Positions 25,560 to 34,554 of a DNA stretch of 64,000 nt are shown one piece after another. The first letter of the stretch is position 1, and every line of letters begins with the position of its first letter. The notes under the pieces are model-generated. The model was not told where the DNA came from. It ran no database searches and was given only the letters and a program-made list of their open reading frames with translations. Origin of the DNA: Acinetobacter tjernbergiae DSM 14971 = CIP 107465 (lineage in GTDB: Bacteria; Pseudomonadota; Gammaproteobacteria; Pseudomonadales; Moraxellaceae); contig NZ_KB894363.1 of NCBI RefSeq assembly GCF_000374425.1, positions 1-64,000 of the forward strand, in the 5' to 3' direction. The position numbers were made by a program, and so were the translations under genes.

Positions 25560-28190
25560 GTGACCCAAAAACTTGATCAAATGACTGCAACAACTTTATC
25601 TTTAACACCAACAAACACGATTACAGCGAAGATCAATTTATTACCAAGTGCCTTTGAGCAAACGGATATTCAAGCAACACTCACGAAAACAGCACTTCGT
25701 CCAGAGCAACTCACCCACATTCTCAATTTAGCTGAGATTCCAAGTTCAACGAAACGCATCAAACCCCTTAATAACTTTCTTGGGCAAGATCGCGCACGTG
25801 CTTCAGTTGAAGCAGGTATTTCCTTACCATATTCAGGCTATAATATTTTTGCAGTCGGCACAGCAGGTCTAGGCAAACGAACCATGATTAAGCGTTTGCT
25901 TCAGCAGCACGCCAAAACCATGCCAACGCCAAATGACTGGGTCTATGTCAATAACTTCAAAAACCCAAGACAACCAATTGCGCTGCGTTTCCCCGCAGGA
26001 CAAGGCACAAAATTTCAAAATGCATTACAACAAGCATGGCAGATCATTCTAAAGCAGTTAGAACGCCGTTTTAGCGCAGAAAGTTATCACAATCGTATTG
26101 AGCGTATTCGTCAAGACACGGGTGATGTACAACAACAAGCGTTGATAGAACTCACAAAAGAGGGGCAAGAGCTCGATTTAAAATTGATTTCTCGTGATGA
26201 CAAACACGTCTTTATTCCAATGCAACTCAGAGAGAATGAATATCAAGAATTAACAAAAAATGATCTTGATGCTCTGAGCAGCAAAGACCGCGCTGAAATC
26301 ACATCCAACATGCGTTATATGGAGAAAAAGCTAGAACGTTTAGGCTTACACCTTGGCGATTTAGAAGATGATGCGCGCGATCAAGTATCGATTTTAAACC
26401 GTGACATTGCGACCCAAGTGGTTACGCCACGCATGGAATCAATTTTAAATAAAAATAAAGAAGTCAAAGGTCTCGATGTATATCTAAAACATTATGCTGA
26501 GGACATTATTGATAATGTCGAGCTAATTTTAGAGCAAGAAGAAGATGACTTTACACCTGCTTTATTCAACCGTGTTCCTTCACGCTATCAAGCCAATGTG
26601 ATCGTTGCCAATAAACCCAATAGCGGTGCACCTGTTATTTTCGAAGATTTTCCAACACACTACAATTTATTGGGTCATGTTGAGCAACTTACACACAATG
26701 GTACGATTACCACTGATTTCACCTTAATTCGCCCAGGTTCATTACATCAAGCCAACGGCGGCTTTTTAATCCTTGAAGCAGAACAATTGCTTGAACAACC
26801 TTATGCATGGCAAGGTTTAAAACGTGCATTAAAATCAGGACAGCTCAAACTTTCATCTTTGGAACACATGCTCACCTTAACAGGCAGTATTTCGATTGAA
26901 CCTGCTTCTGTTCCCCTTGATCTTAAAGTTGTTCTATTGGCAGAACCTGAAATTTATTATGAAATTTTAGAAGTCGAACCTGAGCTAGGTAGTGTCTTTA
27001 AAATTCGCGCTGACTTTACCGATACCTTGCAACGCAATAACAGCAATGAACAAGCCTATATGCAACTGATTGCAGACTATGTTCAAGCAGATAAATTACT
27101 TCCATTTGATCGTTCAGCACTTGCAGCTTTGCTCACTGATTCTAGCCGTCAGGCAGAAGATCAAAGTTCACTCTCTCTACATGCCTCTACACTCGGCGAT
27201 TTAATTCGTGAAGCACATCATCATGCCTTTAAAGCCGATGACAAAATCGTCACTGATCAGCACGTTAATCAAGCCTTGCACCATCGCCAATATCGCTTAG
27301 GCTATTTAAGAGAGCTTTACTGGCAAGATCTCTCGCGTGGTACGCAGCTCATTGAAACCACAGGACATCGCCTGGGTCAAATCAATGCCTTGTCTGTAAT
27401 TCACTATGCAGATGTTGAGTTCGGTTTACCCTCTCGTCTCACCGCATCCGTCTATCAAGGTGGCGGCGATATCCTCGATATTGAACGCAGCGTTGAATTG
27501 GGTGGTTCACTACATGCCAAAGGCGTGTTACTGATGTCGAGTTTCTTAAAAGCTCATTTTGGTCGTGCGCAGATTCTACACTTCTCTGCAGCTTTGGCTT
27601 TTGAACAAAGCTACGGGCAAGTGGATGGCGATAGTGCCACTGTTGCAGAACTGTCAGCTTTAATCTCTGCCATCTGTCAAATTCCAATTGATCAGTCATG
27701 GGCAATTACAGGCTCAATGAATCAACTCGGTCAAGTTCAACCGATTGGTGGGGTCAATTCCAAAATTGAAGGTTTCTATGATGCCTGTAAACTTCAAGGT
27801 CTAACAGGTAAACAAGGCGTGATTATTCCACGTCAAAACATGCAACATTTGATGCTACGCCAAGATGTGATTGACGCAGTACAAGCAGGTCAATTCCATG
27901 TACATGCCATTGATACAATTGATCAAGCTTTAGAAATTTTAATGGCTCGCCCTGTTGGAACACTCGACAAGAAAGGTCGATATAGTAAAAACTCAATTTA
28001 TGCGGCTGTCATGCAACAATTAGAGTATTGGCAAGCGATTGAAGATGGTGAAGCTGTTGAGGACGATGAGCCAAAGAAAAAGAGAAAGCGCAAGAAAACC
28101 AAGAAAGATGATGCTGATGCAAAAACTTTAGAAGATTCTACCGTTGAAGCGAAAAGCTTAAAAATGCTCAGTAAAAAAAATAGGTCATAA
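25560..28190 (+). CDS. Lon-like ATP-dependent protease (AAA plus Lon C-terminal domain)
   Basis: 876 residues from GTG 25560. Walker A is GTAGLGKRTM (about residue 100), and a long inserted helical region follows (about 180-320). The Walker B region is GGFLILEAEQL. The C-terminal Lon protease domain has catalytic Ser in VDGDSATVAEL (about 691) and Lys in GGVNSKIEGF (about 734). The tail is lysine-rich (KKKRKRKKTKK). This is the LonB-type family of gammaproteobacteria, not classic Lon. It has its own divergent promoter region with ampG. Confidence 0.88.
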   Translation: MTQKLDQMTATTLSLTPTNTITAKINLLPSAFEQTDIQATLTKTALRPEQLTHILNLAEIPSSTKRIKPLNNFLGQDRARASVEAGISLPYSGYNIFAVGTAGLGKRTMIKRLLQQHAKTMPTPNDWVYVNNFKNPRQPIALRFPAGQGTKFQNALQQAWQIILKQLERRFSAESYHNRIERIRQDTGDVQQQALIELTKEGQELDLKLISRDDKHVFIPMQLRENEYQELTKNDLDALSSKDRAEITSNMRYMEKKLERLGLHLGDLEDDARDQVSILNRDIATQVVTPRMESILNKNKEVKGLDVYLKHYAEDIIDNVELILEQEEDDFTPALFNRVPSRYQANVIVANKPNSGAPVIFEDFPTHYNLLGHVEQLTHNGTITTDFTLIRPGSLHQANGGFLILEAEQLLEQPYAWQGLKRALKSGQLKLSSLEHMLTLTGSISIEPASVPLDLKVVLLAEPEIYYEILEVEPELGSVFKIRADFTDTLQRNNSNEQAYMQLIADYVQADKLLPFDRSALAALLTDSSRQAEDQSSLSLHASTLGDLIREAHHHAFKADDKIVTDQHVNQALHHRQYRLGYLRELYWQDLSRGTQLIETTGHRLGQINALSVIHYADVEFGLPSRLTASVYQGGGDILDIERSVELGGSLHAKGVLLMSSFLKAHFGRAQILHFSAALAFEQSYGQVDGDSATVAELSALISAICQIPIDQSWAITGSMNQLGQVQPIGGVNSKIEGFYDACKLQGLTGKQGVIIPRQNMQHLMLRQDVIDAVQAGQFHVHAIDTIDQALEILMARPVGTLDKKGRYSKNSIYAAVMQQLEYWQAIEDGEAVEDDEPKKKRKRKKTKKDDADAKTLEDSTVEAKSLKMLSKKNRS

Positions 28191-28191
28191 A

Positions 28192-28229
28192 GAAAAAGCC
28201 ATGTTCTTTAGAGAACATGGCTTTTTTGC
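28192..28229. terminator. Bidirectional terminator between the Lon-like gene and the LysR gene
   Basis: A stem AAAAAGCCATGTTCT / AGAACATGGCTTTTTT with a TTAG loop, between convergent genes. Confidence 0.9.
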
Positions 28230-29159
28230 TTAAGCAACGCCTTGCAAAGAGCGCCCACCTGGCAATTGAGCAAAATATTGTTTCAGTGCATCAATACAAC
28301 GATGTACTTTCATTGGATATTGTTCACGCTTCGAGGTTAAAGCATGTAGCGTATAAGCAGGAAGTTGCCAATCAGGTAGAACTTCGACTAAAGACCCATT
28401 GATCAACTCTTTTTGAATATCCATATAGAGAATACGCGCAATACCATGCCCTTGTTGACACAATGATTTTGCGACAAAAACATTATTGGTACTTAGACGT
28501 GTTTTCATATCGACATTGACAACTTCATTACTCAAACCATGACGGAATGAGAAATGTTGATAATTTTGCATCAATGTGACAGGTAATAACTCATGATTAC
28601 GCAAATCTTCAGGACGTGTAATTGATGATGATTGATTCAAATAGCTTGGTGAAGCAACTAAGACCTGATCGACCCGCGCCAAAGGTACAGCACACAACTG
28701 TTGATCATCAACTTTTAAACTCATCCGAATAGCAATATCAATACGTTCTTCAATCAAATCAATATAGCGATGATCTGCTTCAAAATGAATGGCTAATCCT
28801 TTATGCGCTGACATCCAGTGAGAAAGTGCAGGTATGACATGCAACGCACCCAACTCAGGTGTGGTTGCAATACGCAAATCACCAACAAGATCATCACGTA
28901 ATTCATTAATACGAATTTTGCCACGTTCAGCTGCTGCCAACATTTCTTGGCAACTGAGAAAAAAAGCTTGCCCAGCTTCAGTGAGACTGAGTTTCCGAGT
29001 TGAACGGTGAAGTAAAGTGACATCCATTTCATGTTCTAAAGAACGGATCTGCTGACTGACTGCACTTGTTGTAATCCCTAGTTCTCGCGCTGCACCACTA
29101 AAAGAACTTTTTTCAACAACGCAAGCGAAGACCCCCATTGCACGCAATTGATCTAACAT
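28230..29159 (-). CDS. LysR-family transcriptional regulator
   Basis: 309 residues. The N-terminal HTH reads FSGAARELGITTSAVSQQIR, then LLHRSTRKLSLTEAG; the C-terminal effector domain runs from about residue 90. The 129-bp gap to nlpD is its upstream region. Target and effector are not visible from the sequence. It resembles the CrgA/AaeR subgroup of LysR regulators by its N-terminal STRKLSLTEAG. Confidence 0.9.
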   Translation of the reverse strand: MLDQLRAMGVFACVVEKSSFSGAARELGITTSAVSQQIRSLEHEMDVTLLHRSTRKLSLTEAGQAFFLSCQEMLAAAERGKIRINELRDDLVGDLRIATTPELGALHVIPALSHWMSAHKGLAIHFEADHRYIDLIEERIDIAIRMSLKVDDQQLCAVPLARVDQVLVASPSYLNQSSSITRPEDLRNHELLPVTLMQNYQHFSFRHGLSNEVVNVDMKTRLSTNNVFVAKSLCQQGHGIARILYMDIQKELINGSLVEVLPDWQLPAYTLHALTSKREQYPMKVHRCIDALKQYFAQLPGGRSLQGVA

Positions 29160-29287
29160 AGACTTCCCTCTTAATTTATTAATATGCTTATTGTTCTAAT
29201 TAAAGCAATTCACAAGAGTATACAGGGAAGTCTATTTTTTAACTAGATATTATCAACAATTTGTTAAAAGCCTATTAACAAGTTCAT

Positions 29288-30118
29288 CTAATTTGGTAAA
29301 ACCGTGGTTGGGTTTACAGGTTTTCCATCTAAACGGACCTGAAATTCAAGCATGATACGAGATGCACCAGAAGATCCCATCTCTGCAATTTTTTGCCCTG
29401 CTGTCACATTATCACCACTTTTTACTGACATTTTGCTGTTGTGCGCATATGCGGTGATATAACCATCAATATGTTTAATCAACACCAAATTTCCATATTC
29501 TTTTAAGCCATCAGCAGCATAAACCACTTGTCCATTTGCAGCAGCAAAAACAGGATCACCTTCATTGCCACCATAACGTGTTCCTTTGACATTATTTGCC
29601 AAATTAAAACTTTGAATAACTGCTCCATTTGATGGTTTTACCCAATGCAAACTCGAAGCCAGAGTCGTTGATGTAGGCGTTATAGGATTTGTTGGAGCAA
29701 CTTTAGGGACAACAGGTTGTGTTTTTGGAACAACGGGTTGCTGTTGAGGCGGTAAATTAATACTTTGACGTTGAATTGGCGTTGTCTGTGCGACTGCTTG
29801 TGTAGATGTCGTTCTTTGTGCAACAGAGCCTTTTAAACGTAATGATTGATTGACATAAATTCGATAAGGTGGCGCAATATCATTCAGCGCAGCCACATCT
29901 AAATAATTCAAACCATAACGATTTGCAATCGCGCTCAACGTATCGCCAGAACGTACGGTGTAATAATTTGGTGCTTGCTGTACATAACGATTACCACCTT
30001 TTGCTTGTGGTTTTGATGCACAACCTGTAACGACAACAATGCTTGTTACTGCCATAGACAACACAATGGTTTTAATCATTTTTCGTGATAGAAAAATCGA
30101 GACATGGTTTAAATGCAT
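29288..30118 (-). CDS. NlpD-like LysM/M23 murein-hydrolase activator lipoprotein
   Basis: Start chosen at ATG 30118 with GAGGG upstream; the frame is open to 30130. The signal sequence ends in the lipobox VVVTGCAS. A LysM domain (YYTVRSGDTLSAIANRYGL) is followed by a Pro/Gln/Thr-rich linker. The M23 domain is degenerate: the usual H-x-x-x-D and HxH zinc ligands are replaced (GTRYGGNEGDPVF; AYAHNSKMSVK), as in NlpD/EnvC activators. It lies downstream of surE, the conserved surE-nlpD order. It likely activates an amidase at the septum. Confidence 0.85.
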   Translation of the reverse strand: MHLNHVSIFLSRKMIKTIVLSMAVTSIVVVTGCASKPQAKGGNRYVQQAPNYYTVRSGDTLSAIANRYGLNYLDVAALNDIAPPYRIYVNQSLRLKGSVAQRTTSTQAVAQTTPIQRQSINLPPQQQPVVPKTQPVVPKVAPTNPITPTSTTLASSLHWVKPSNGAVIQSFNLANNVKGTRYGGNEGDPVFAAANGQVVYAADGLKEYGNLVLIKHIDGYITAYAHNSKMSVKSGDNVTAGQKIAEMGSSGASRIMLEFQVRLDGKPVNPTTVLPN

Positions 30119-30168
30119 CTTTGCCCTCATCGAAAAAACCTTGATCTATTTGCGCCTAAGAGTATCAA

Positions 30169-30205
30169 AAAAGTGAGAAAAAACGAGCTCTCACTTTCTA
30201 TATTC
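30169..30205 (-). terminator. Hairpin between surE and nlpD
   Basis: On the minus strand AAAGTGAG pairs with CTCACTTT and is followed by TTTT. It may reduce readthrough from surE into nlpD. Confidence 0.55.
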
Positions 30206-30228
30206 ACAAAGTTATAACATAGCAACCG

Positions 30229-30999
30229 TTAACCATTTACATGAAGATGTAAATTGTCGAGTACAGCATAATTGGTTGCATCCATTTGAATGGGTGTGAT
30301 ACTCACAAAACCATTCGCAACCGCGAAAAAATCTGATTGAATATTACTTGAAACAGATTGAGGTTCTGTGACAGCTTCCCCCGCTAAACCTATCCAATAG
30401 ACCTGACGACCACGTGGATCGACATGACTACTAATCGGTTTGGACTGCGCTCTACGTCCTTGATAAGTGATTTGTGTTCCTTGAATTTGCTCAACATCAG
30501 GAATATTAATATTAAAGATATGACGTGGCGGTAATATCGGTAGACCCTTTGTGATAAAATCGTGCACCCATTGTGCAGCTTTAGCATAATGTTGGGGATG
30601 CTCATATGAACGTACATTTGAGCCTGCTAATGAAACCGCAATCGCTGGCTGCTTCATTAAACGTCCTTCAAAAGCAGCACCGACAGTCCCCGAATACAGC
30701 ACATCATCACCCAAGTTTGCGCCACTATTAATACCACTGACAACAAGATCAAATTCAAAATCGAATAGACCATTCATTGATAAATAAACACAATCTGCGG
30801 GTGTTCCATTCACAGCCCAAACATCCTCTGCAATTGGGATCGGTCGTAAAGGACGATCTAAAGTTAAGGCACTTGAGTAACCGCTACGCTCACTTTCAGG
30901 TGCAACCACGACTACTCGACCTAAAGGCTTTAACGCTTGTGCTAGAGCCTGTAAGCCTGGTGCAAAAACACCATCATCATTTGCTATTAAAATATTCAC
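30229..30999 (-). CDS. surE: 5'/3'-nucleotidase SurE
   Basis: 256 residues starting [19 protein letters not shown] with the metal ligands Asp8 and Asp9, then the conserved SGYSSALT and [19 protein letters not shown] (blocks [10 protein letters not shown] and [11 protein letters not shown]). SurE dephosphorylates nucleoside monophosphates. First gene of surE-nlpD. Confidence 0.97.
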   Translation of the reverse strand: MNILIANDDGVFAPGLQALAQALKPLGRVVVVAPESERSGYSSALTLDRPLRPIPIAEDVWAVNGTPADCVYLSMNGLFDFEFDLVVSGINSGANLGDDVLYSGTVGAAFEGRLMKQPAIAVSLAGSNVRSYEHPQHYAKAAQWVHDFITKGLPILPPRHIFNINIPDVEQIQGTQITYQGRRAQSKPISSHVDPRGRQVYWIGLAGEAVTEPQSVSSNIQSDFFAVANGFVSITPIQMDATNYAVLDNLHLHVNG

Positions 31000-31102
31000 T
31001 TTGATCCTGTCTCTTCAAATGTTACTACGTAGTTTTTTCAATTGAATTATTCAGTGAATTATATATATTTGTAACTTCATAGTATTAGAAATTTATGCCG
31101 CC

Positions 31103-31477
31103 ATGAGACATTTATCTACTTTTATCCGTGTTTTAGGGGTAAGTTTTTCACTTCTAACAGCACCCGCAATTTTTGCAAACACAACGGTTTCAGCTAAAGA
31201 AGCAGACGCACTCATCAAAGATGATATTGCCAATGCGCAAGTCCTCATTGAAATGTGCCCAAGCTTAATTGGAAAAAATGCTAAATTTGACGAAAACATC
31301 AAAAAGATGGTGGGTTCTTATTTAAGCACCTATTCTGATAAATCAGCTTCCCTTGAGAGTCTACAAAAGGACGGAGAATTCCAATCTTTATTGAAAGATG
31401 CTCGTGACGCAGCGAAGGAAGTTGAAAAAGCTGAACAAAAATCAGTATGTGAAGATGTATTGAATTTTGAAGGCTAA
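31103..31477 (+). CDS. Small secreted cysteine-pair protein, first of a tandem pair
   Basis: 124 residues with a signal peptide (RHLSTFIRVLGVSFSLLTAPAIFA). The mature part is helical and carries two cysteines: EMCPSLIGKNAKF near the middle and SVCEDVLNF at the end, likely a disulfide. It is clearly paralogous to the next gene (shared blocks CPxLIGKxxKF, SYLS, FQxxLxxARxxAK and C-x-DV). I recall such proteins in Moraxellaceae genomes only as uncharacterised (MCR_0457-like). Function unknown; no catalytic motif. Confidence 0.75.
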   Translation: MRHLSTFIRVLGVSFSLLTAPAIFANTTVSAKEADALIKDDIANAQVLIEMCPSLIGKNAKFDENIKKMVGSYLSTYSDKSASLESLQKDGEFQSLLKDARDAAKEVEKAEQKSVCEDVLNFEG

Positions 31478-31623
31478 TGATTAAATTCAAAATTTGTGGT
31501 TTTAAATTTTAATATTTAAAGCCACACAACTCCACTTCCCTACAGCAAACATACAATTTATTCATATTTTTATGCTATAAGCTATTCAAATTCTTTAAGT
31601 CTTGTTTCTGAGTTTGAATTCTT

Positions 31624-32025
31624 ATGAAGAAAAATGTTTTCAAAACACTAGGTTTATCATTGTTGATTGCCTCTAGTATTCTCACAACAACAGCATTTGC
31701 CGCAGAAAAAAAATCTGAAACTGAGAAAATTGAAGTCACCCCAACCTCAGAGGGCGTTACCCCACAAGAACTCGCTGCGATTTATGTTTTATCTGAAATC
31801 TGCCCCGATCTGATTGGTAAAGATTTAAAATTTAATAAAGCATATGACAGCTTAGTCAAATCTTATTTATCCAATGAACCCAACGCTGTAGATATTCTAA
31901 ATAAGCGTGCCGCAACCAAAGAGTTTCAAGCACCTTTGGCAGAAGCACGTAAAGATGCTAAGGCTGCATCCGAAGATGATAATCGCCAAATTTGCGATGA
32001 TGTTCGAAATTATTATTCCAAGTAA
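31624..32025 (+). CDS. Small secreted cysteine-pair protein, second of a tandem pair
   Basis: 133 residues. A signal peptide (MKKNVFKTLGLSLLIASSIL, cleaved near TTAFA) is followed by an acidic linker and the same helical core as the upstream gene (EICPDLIGKDLKFNKAY; ARKDAKA; QICDDVRNYY). The two genes are 146 bases apart, each with its own upstream sequence. Duplicated and diverged periplasmic proteins; function unknown. Confidence 0.75.
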   Translation: MKKNVFKTLGLSLLIASSILTTTAFAAEKKSETEKIEVTPTSEGVTPQELAAIYVLSEICPDLIGKDLKFNKAYDSLVKSYLSNEPNAVDILNKRAATKEFQAPLAEARKDAKAASEDDNRQICDDVRNYYSK

Positions 32026-32139
32026 CTGATTAGTTACAATACTGCATGAAAAAGCCGCCATCTACCATAGAAGTCGGCTGTGCTTTATCCTAAAATGCTA
32101 GGCTCATCTGCTTCACACAAGATATTGGAACCACCTAGA

Positions 32140-33288
32140 ATGACTCAAAAAAGCGCTCTTGCTGCATTATTACTTTTGCCAAGCCTTTCATATGCAGCGA
32201 CTGTCCTACCGTCTCCACCAGAATTAAATAATAAATCCTATGTATTGATGGATTATGAGACTGGACAAATCCTTGCTGCAAAAAACGAAAATGAAAAACT
32301 TGCACCTGCGTCTATGACTAAAATGATGACAAGCTACATCATAGAACAAAAACTTTTAAAGGGTGAATTAACAGACAACGAACAAGTCCGTATGAATGAA
32401 TCAGCATGGTGTCGTGGTACCAGTGCTGAATCATGTATGTATGTACCATTAAATGGTACAGCAACTGTTCTAGAAATGTTACGTGGTATTATTATTCAAT
32501 CAGGCAATGATGCATCTAAAGCAATGGCTGAACACATTGCGGGCAACGAAGGTACATTTGCCCATATGATGAACCAAGAAGCCAAACGTATTGGTATGAT
32601 GAATACTCATTTCATCAATGCAACAGGTATGCCTGCTGAAGGTCATTACTCAACTGCTAAAGATATGGCTGTACTAGCGCAACATATTATTAAAGATAGC
32701 TCTAAATACTACCCGATCTATTCGGAAAAAGAATTTACGTTTAATGGTATTAAACAAGGCAACCGTAATGCCCTGCTTTATACAGATCCAAGTGTTGATG
32801 GTTTAAAAACGGGTCACACTGATGAAGCGGGTTATTGCCTAACCACTTCGAGTAAACGTGGACCAATGCGTTTGATCTCAGTAATCTTTGGCACACCAAG
32901 CATGAATGAACGTGCCAATCAAACTCGTACATTATTAGCATGGGGCTTTGCGAACTTTGAAACAGCAAATGTACAACCTGCTAAACAAGTACTTGCTAAA
33001 GCCAAAGTATGGTTTGGTAAAGAAGATAATGTTCAAATTGGTCTAGCTGAAAACTTCAATGTAACGATGCCTAAAGGTCAAGCGGATAAAATCAAAACTC
33101 AGCTTGTGGTTCAACCTAAACTCAATGCACCTTTAGCCCAAGGTCAAGTCGTCGGGAAATTGGTTGCTAGCCTTGATGGTAAAGTCATTGCAGAGAAACC
33201 ACTGGTTGCATTAAAAGCTGTTGAAGAAGCAAGCTTCTTTGCACGTATGATTGACCATATCAAAATGTTCTTTAGCAATTTATTCTAA
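32140..33288 (+). CDS. dacC: D-alanyl-D-alanine carboxypeptidase (PBP5/6 type)
   Basis: Start chosen at ATG 32140, giving a signal peptide (MTQKSALAALLLLPSLSYAA); the frame is open to 32080. Catalytic motifs are SMTK (SxxK, about residue 58), SGN (about 120) and KTG (LKTGHTDEAG, about 222). The PBP5-type C-terminal beta domain and an amphipathic membrane anchor (ARMIDHIKMFFSNLF) follow. It trims the terminal D-Ala from peptidoglycan pentapeptides. Confidence 0.93.
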   Translation: MTQKSALAALLLLPSLSYAATVLPSPPELNNKSYVLMDYETGQILAAKNENEKLAPASMTKMMTSYIIEQKLLKGELTDNEQVRMNESAWCRGTSAESCMYVPLNGTATVLEMLRGIIIQSGNDASKAMAEHIAGNEGTFAHMMNQEAKRIGMMNTHFINATGMPAEGHYSTAKDMAVLAQHIIKDSSKYYPIYSEKEFTFNGIKQGNRNALLYTDPSVDGLKTGHTDEAGYCLTTSSKRGPMRLISVIFGTPSMNERANQTRTLLAWGFANFETANVQPAKQVLAKAKVWFGKEDNVQIGLAENFNVTMPKGQADKIKTQLVVQPKLNAPLAQGQVVGKLVASLDGKVIAEKPLVALKAVEEASFFARMIDHIKMFFSNLF

Positions 33289-33306
33289 TTTTAGAATAGA
33301 CTAATT

Positions 33307-33343
33307 AAGCATTCATGCTCTTGGGCATGAATGCTTTTTTATT
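33307..33343 (+). terminator. Terminator of dacC
   Basis: A stem AAGCATTCATGC / GCATGAATGCTT followed by TTTTTT. Confidence 0.9.
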
Positions 33344-33379
33344 TTATAATTCCTCTAAATTTTCCAATTGAACACTGCT

Positions 33380-33925
33380 ATGTCAAACAACATTCGTCCT
33401 TATCTAGATCAAAAACCTGATGTTGATTCAAGCTGCTATGTTGATGATATGTCTGTGGTAATTGGTGATGTCAAATTAGCTGAAAATGTTTCTGTTTGGC
33501 CCTTTGCCGTAATCCGCGGTGATGTGAATTCAATTCAGATTGGCAAAAATAGTAATGTACAAGATCATTGTATGTTGCATGTCAGCCATAAAAATCAAGC
33601 TAAACCGAATGGTTCTCCGCTCGTCATTGGTGAAGATGTAACTATTGGTCATCATGTGACTTTACATGGTTGTACCATTGGCAATCGTGTCTTAATCGGG
33701 ATTAATACCGTCGTTTTGGATGACGTGATTATTGAAGACGATGTGATGATTGGTGCTGGTAGTCTTGTTCCGCCACGTAAAGTGTTAAAAAGCGGTTATC
33801 TCTATGTCGGTAGTCCAGTACAGCAAGTTCGTGCACTGACTGAAAAAGAGATGCAGTTCCTTCCTTATTCAGCACGTCATTATGTGAAAGTGAAGGATAA
33901 TTATTTAGATCAAATTGATCCGTAG
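33380..33925 (+). CDS. Gamma-carbonic anhydrase family protein
   Basis: Start chosen at ATG 33380 (MSNNIRPYLDQ). 181 residues of left-handed beta-helix hexapeptide repeats, with the zinc histidines of the gamma-CA family (QDHCMLHVSH and IGHHVTLHG). Blocks such as VWPFAVIRGDVNSIQIG are typical of the YrdA/PaaY group. Probable zinc-dependent acyl- or carbonic-anhydrase-like enzyme; the true substrate is not known for most members. Confidence 0.9.
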   Translation: MSNNIRPYLDQKPDVDSSCYVDDMSVVIGDVKLAENVSVWPFAVIRGDVNSIQIGKNSNVQDHCMLHVSHKNQAKPNGSPLVIGEDVTIGHHVTLHGCTIGNRVLIGINTVVLDDVIIEDDVMIGAGSLVPPRKVLKSGYLYVGSPVQQVRALTEKEMQFLPYSARHYVKVKDNYLDQIDP

Positions 33926-34013
33926 TTTTTTTAAAACTACAGATTTCATATATTGGAATAAAAGGCACATATTCTCTATTCTTCTTTTTGTATTAAGATT
34001 TTTTAGGAGAAAA

Positions 34014-34309
34014 ATAATCATAGGATTATTCACAGTTCTGTTAATTACATCTACTCATGCTACAGAATTAGAAAAATGTGCAGGTATAGAATATGCAGCT
34101 GATACATTAATGACATTCCATCAGATGGGATCTGATGTCGAAAAAGCAAAGGAATTTATGCTCAATTATTTAAATAAAAAGGTGAAATATTTAACAGAAT
34201 AGTTGATGAAGTGAAGAACTCTCCTATTTATACAGATGAAAAATAAGCTGAAAAGGCTATAGAAAATTTTAAAAATAAATGGAAAAAATACTGTTTAGAA
34301 AATGATTAA
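34014..34309 (+). pseudogene. Decayed small secreted-protein gene
   Basis: After an AGGAG at 34005-34009 the frame begins with ATA ATC ATA where a start codon should be. It encodes a signal-like helix (GLFTVLLITSTHA) and ELEKCAGIEYAADTLMTF, and stops at 34202. The other frame continues the protein (FNRIVDEVKNSPIYTDEK, stop, AEKAIENFKNKWKKYCLEND) to 34309. So there is a frameshift, an internal stop and a damaged start. The reading frame is open upstream to 33915 without a good start. Function unknown. Confidence 0.6.
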
Positions 34310-34424
34310 AATTAATTGTGTTTTGTTGATACTCACTATATCGATTTAACACATAAAATTAAATTCAACTACCACATTATATCTATTTAACTACTAGCCT
34401 CCTTTAAATTCTCATAAACACTCT

Positions 34425-34445
34425 AATCTAGATTATCATAATTTT
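34425..34445 (+). promoter_or_regulatory. Possible Fur-box-like site upstream of the TonB receptor
   Basis: AGATTATCATAATTTTT partly matches the GATAATGATTATC core of Fur boxes. The match is imperfect and rests on context (TonB receptor downstream). Confidence 0.25.
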
Positions 34446-34554
34446 TAAAAAAATTTGTAACCCCTTAAATTATTCAAGCTAAATTCCATTTTTCTACACA
34501 ATTTTACATTAGGCTACATGCAAAATAATTTGATTCTTTTTTGGGGCATTTAAA

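Noticed and set aside
27439-27705. Minus-strand frame inside the Lon-like protease
   Set aside because: Shadow; lies over the catalytic domain of the real gene.
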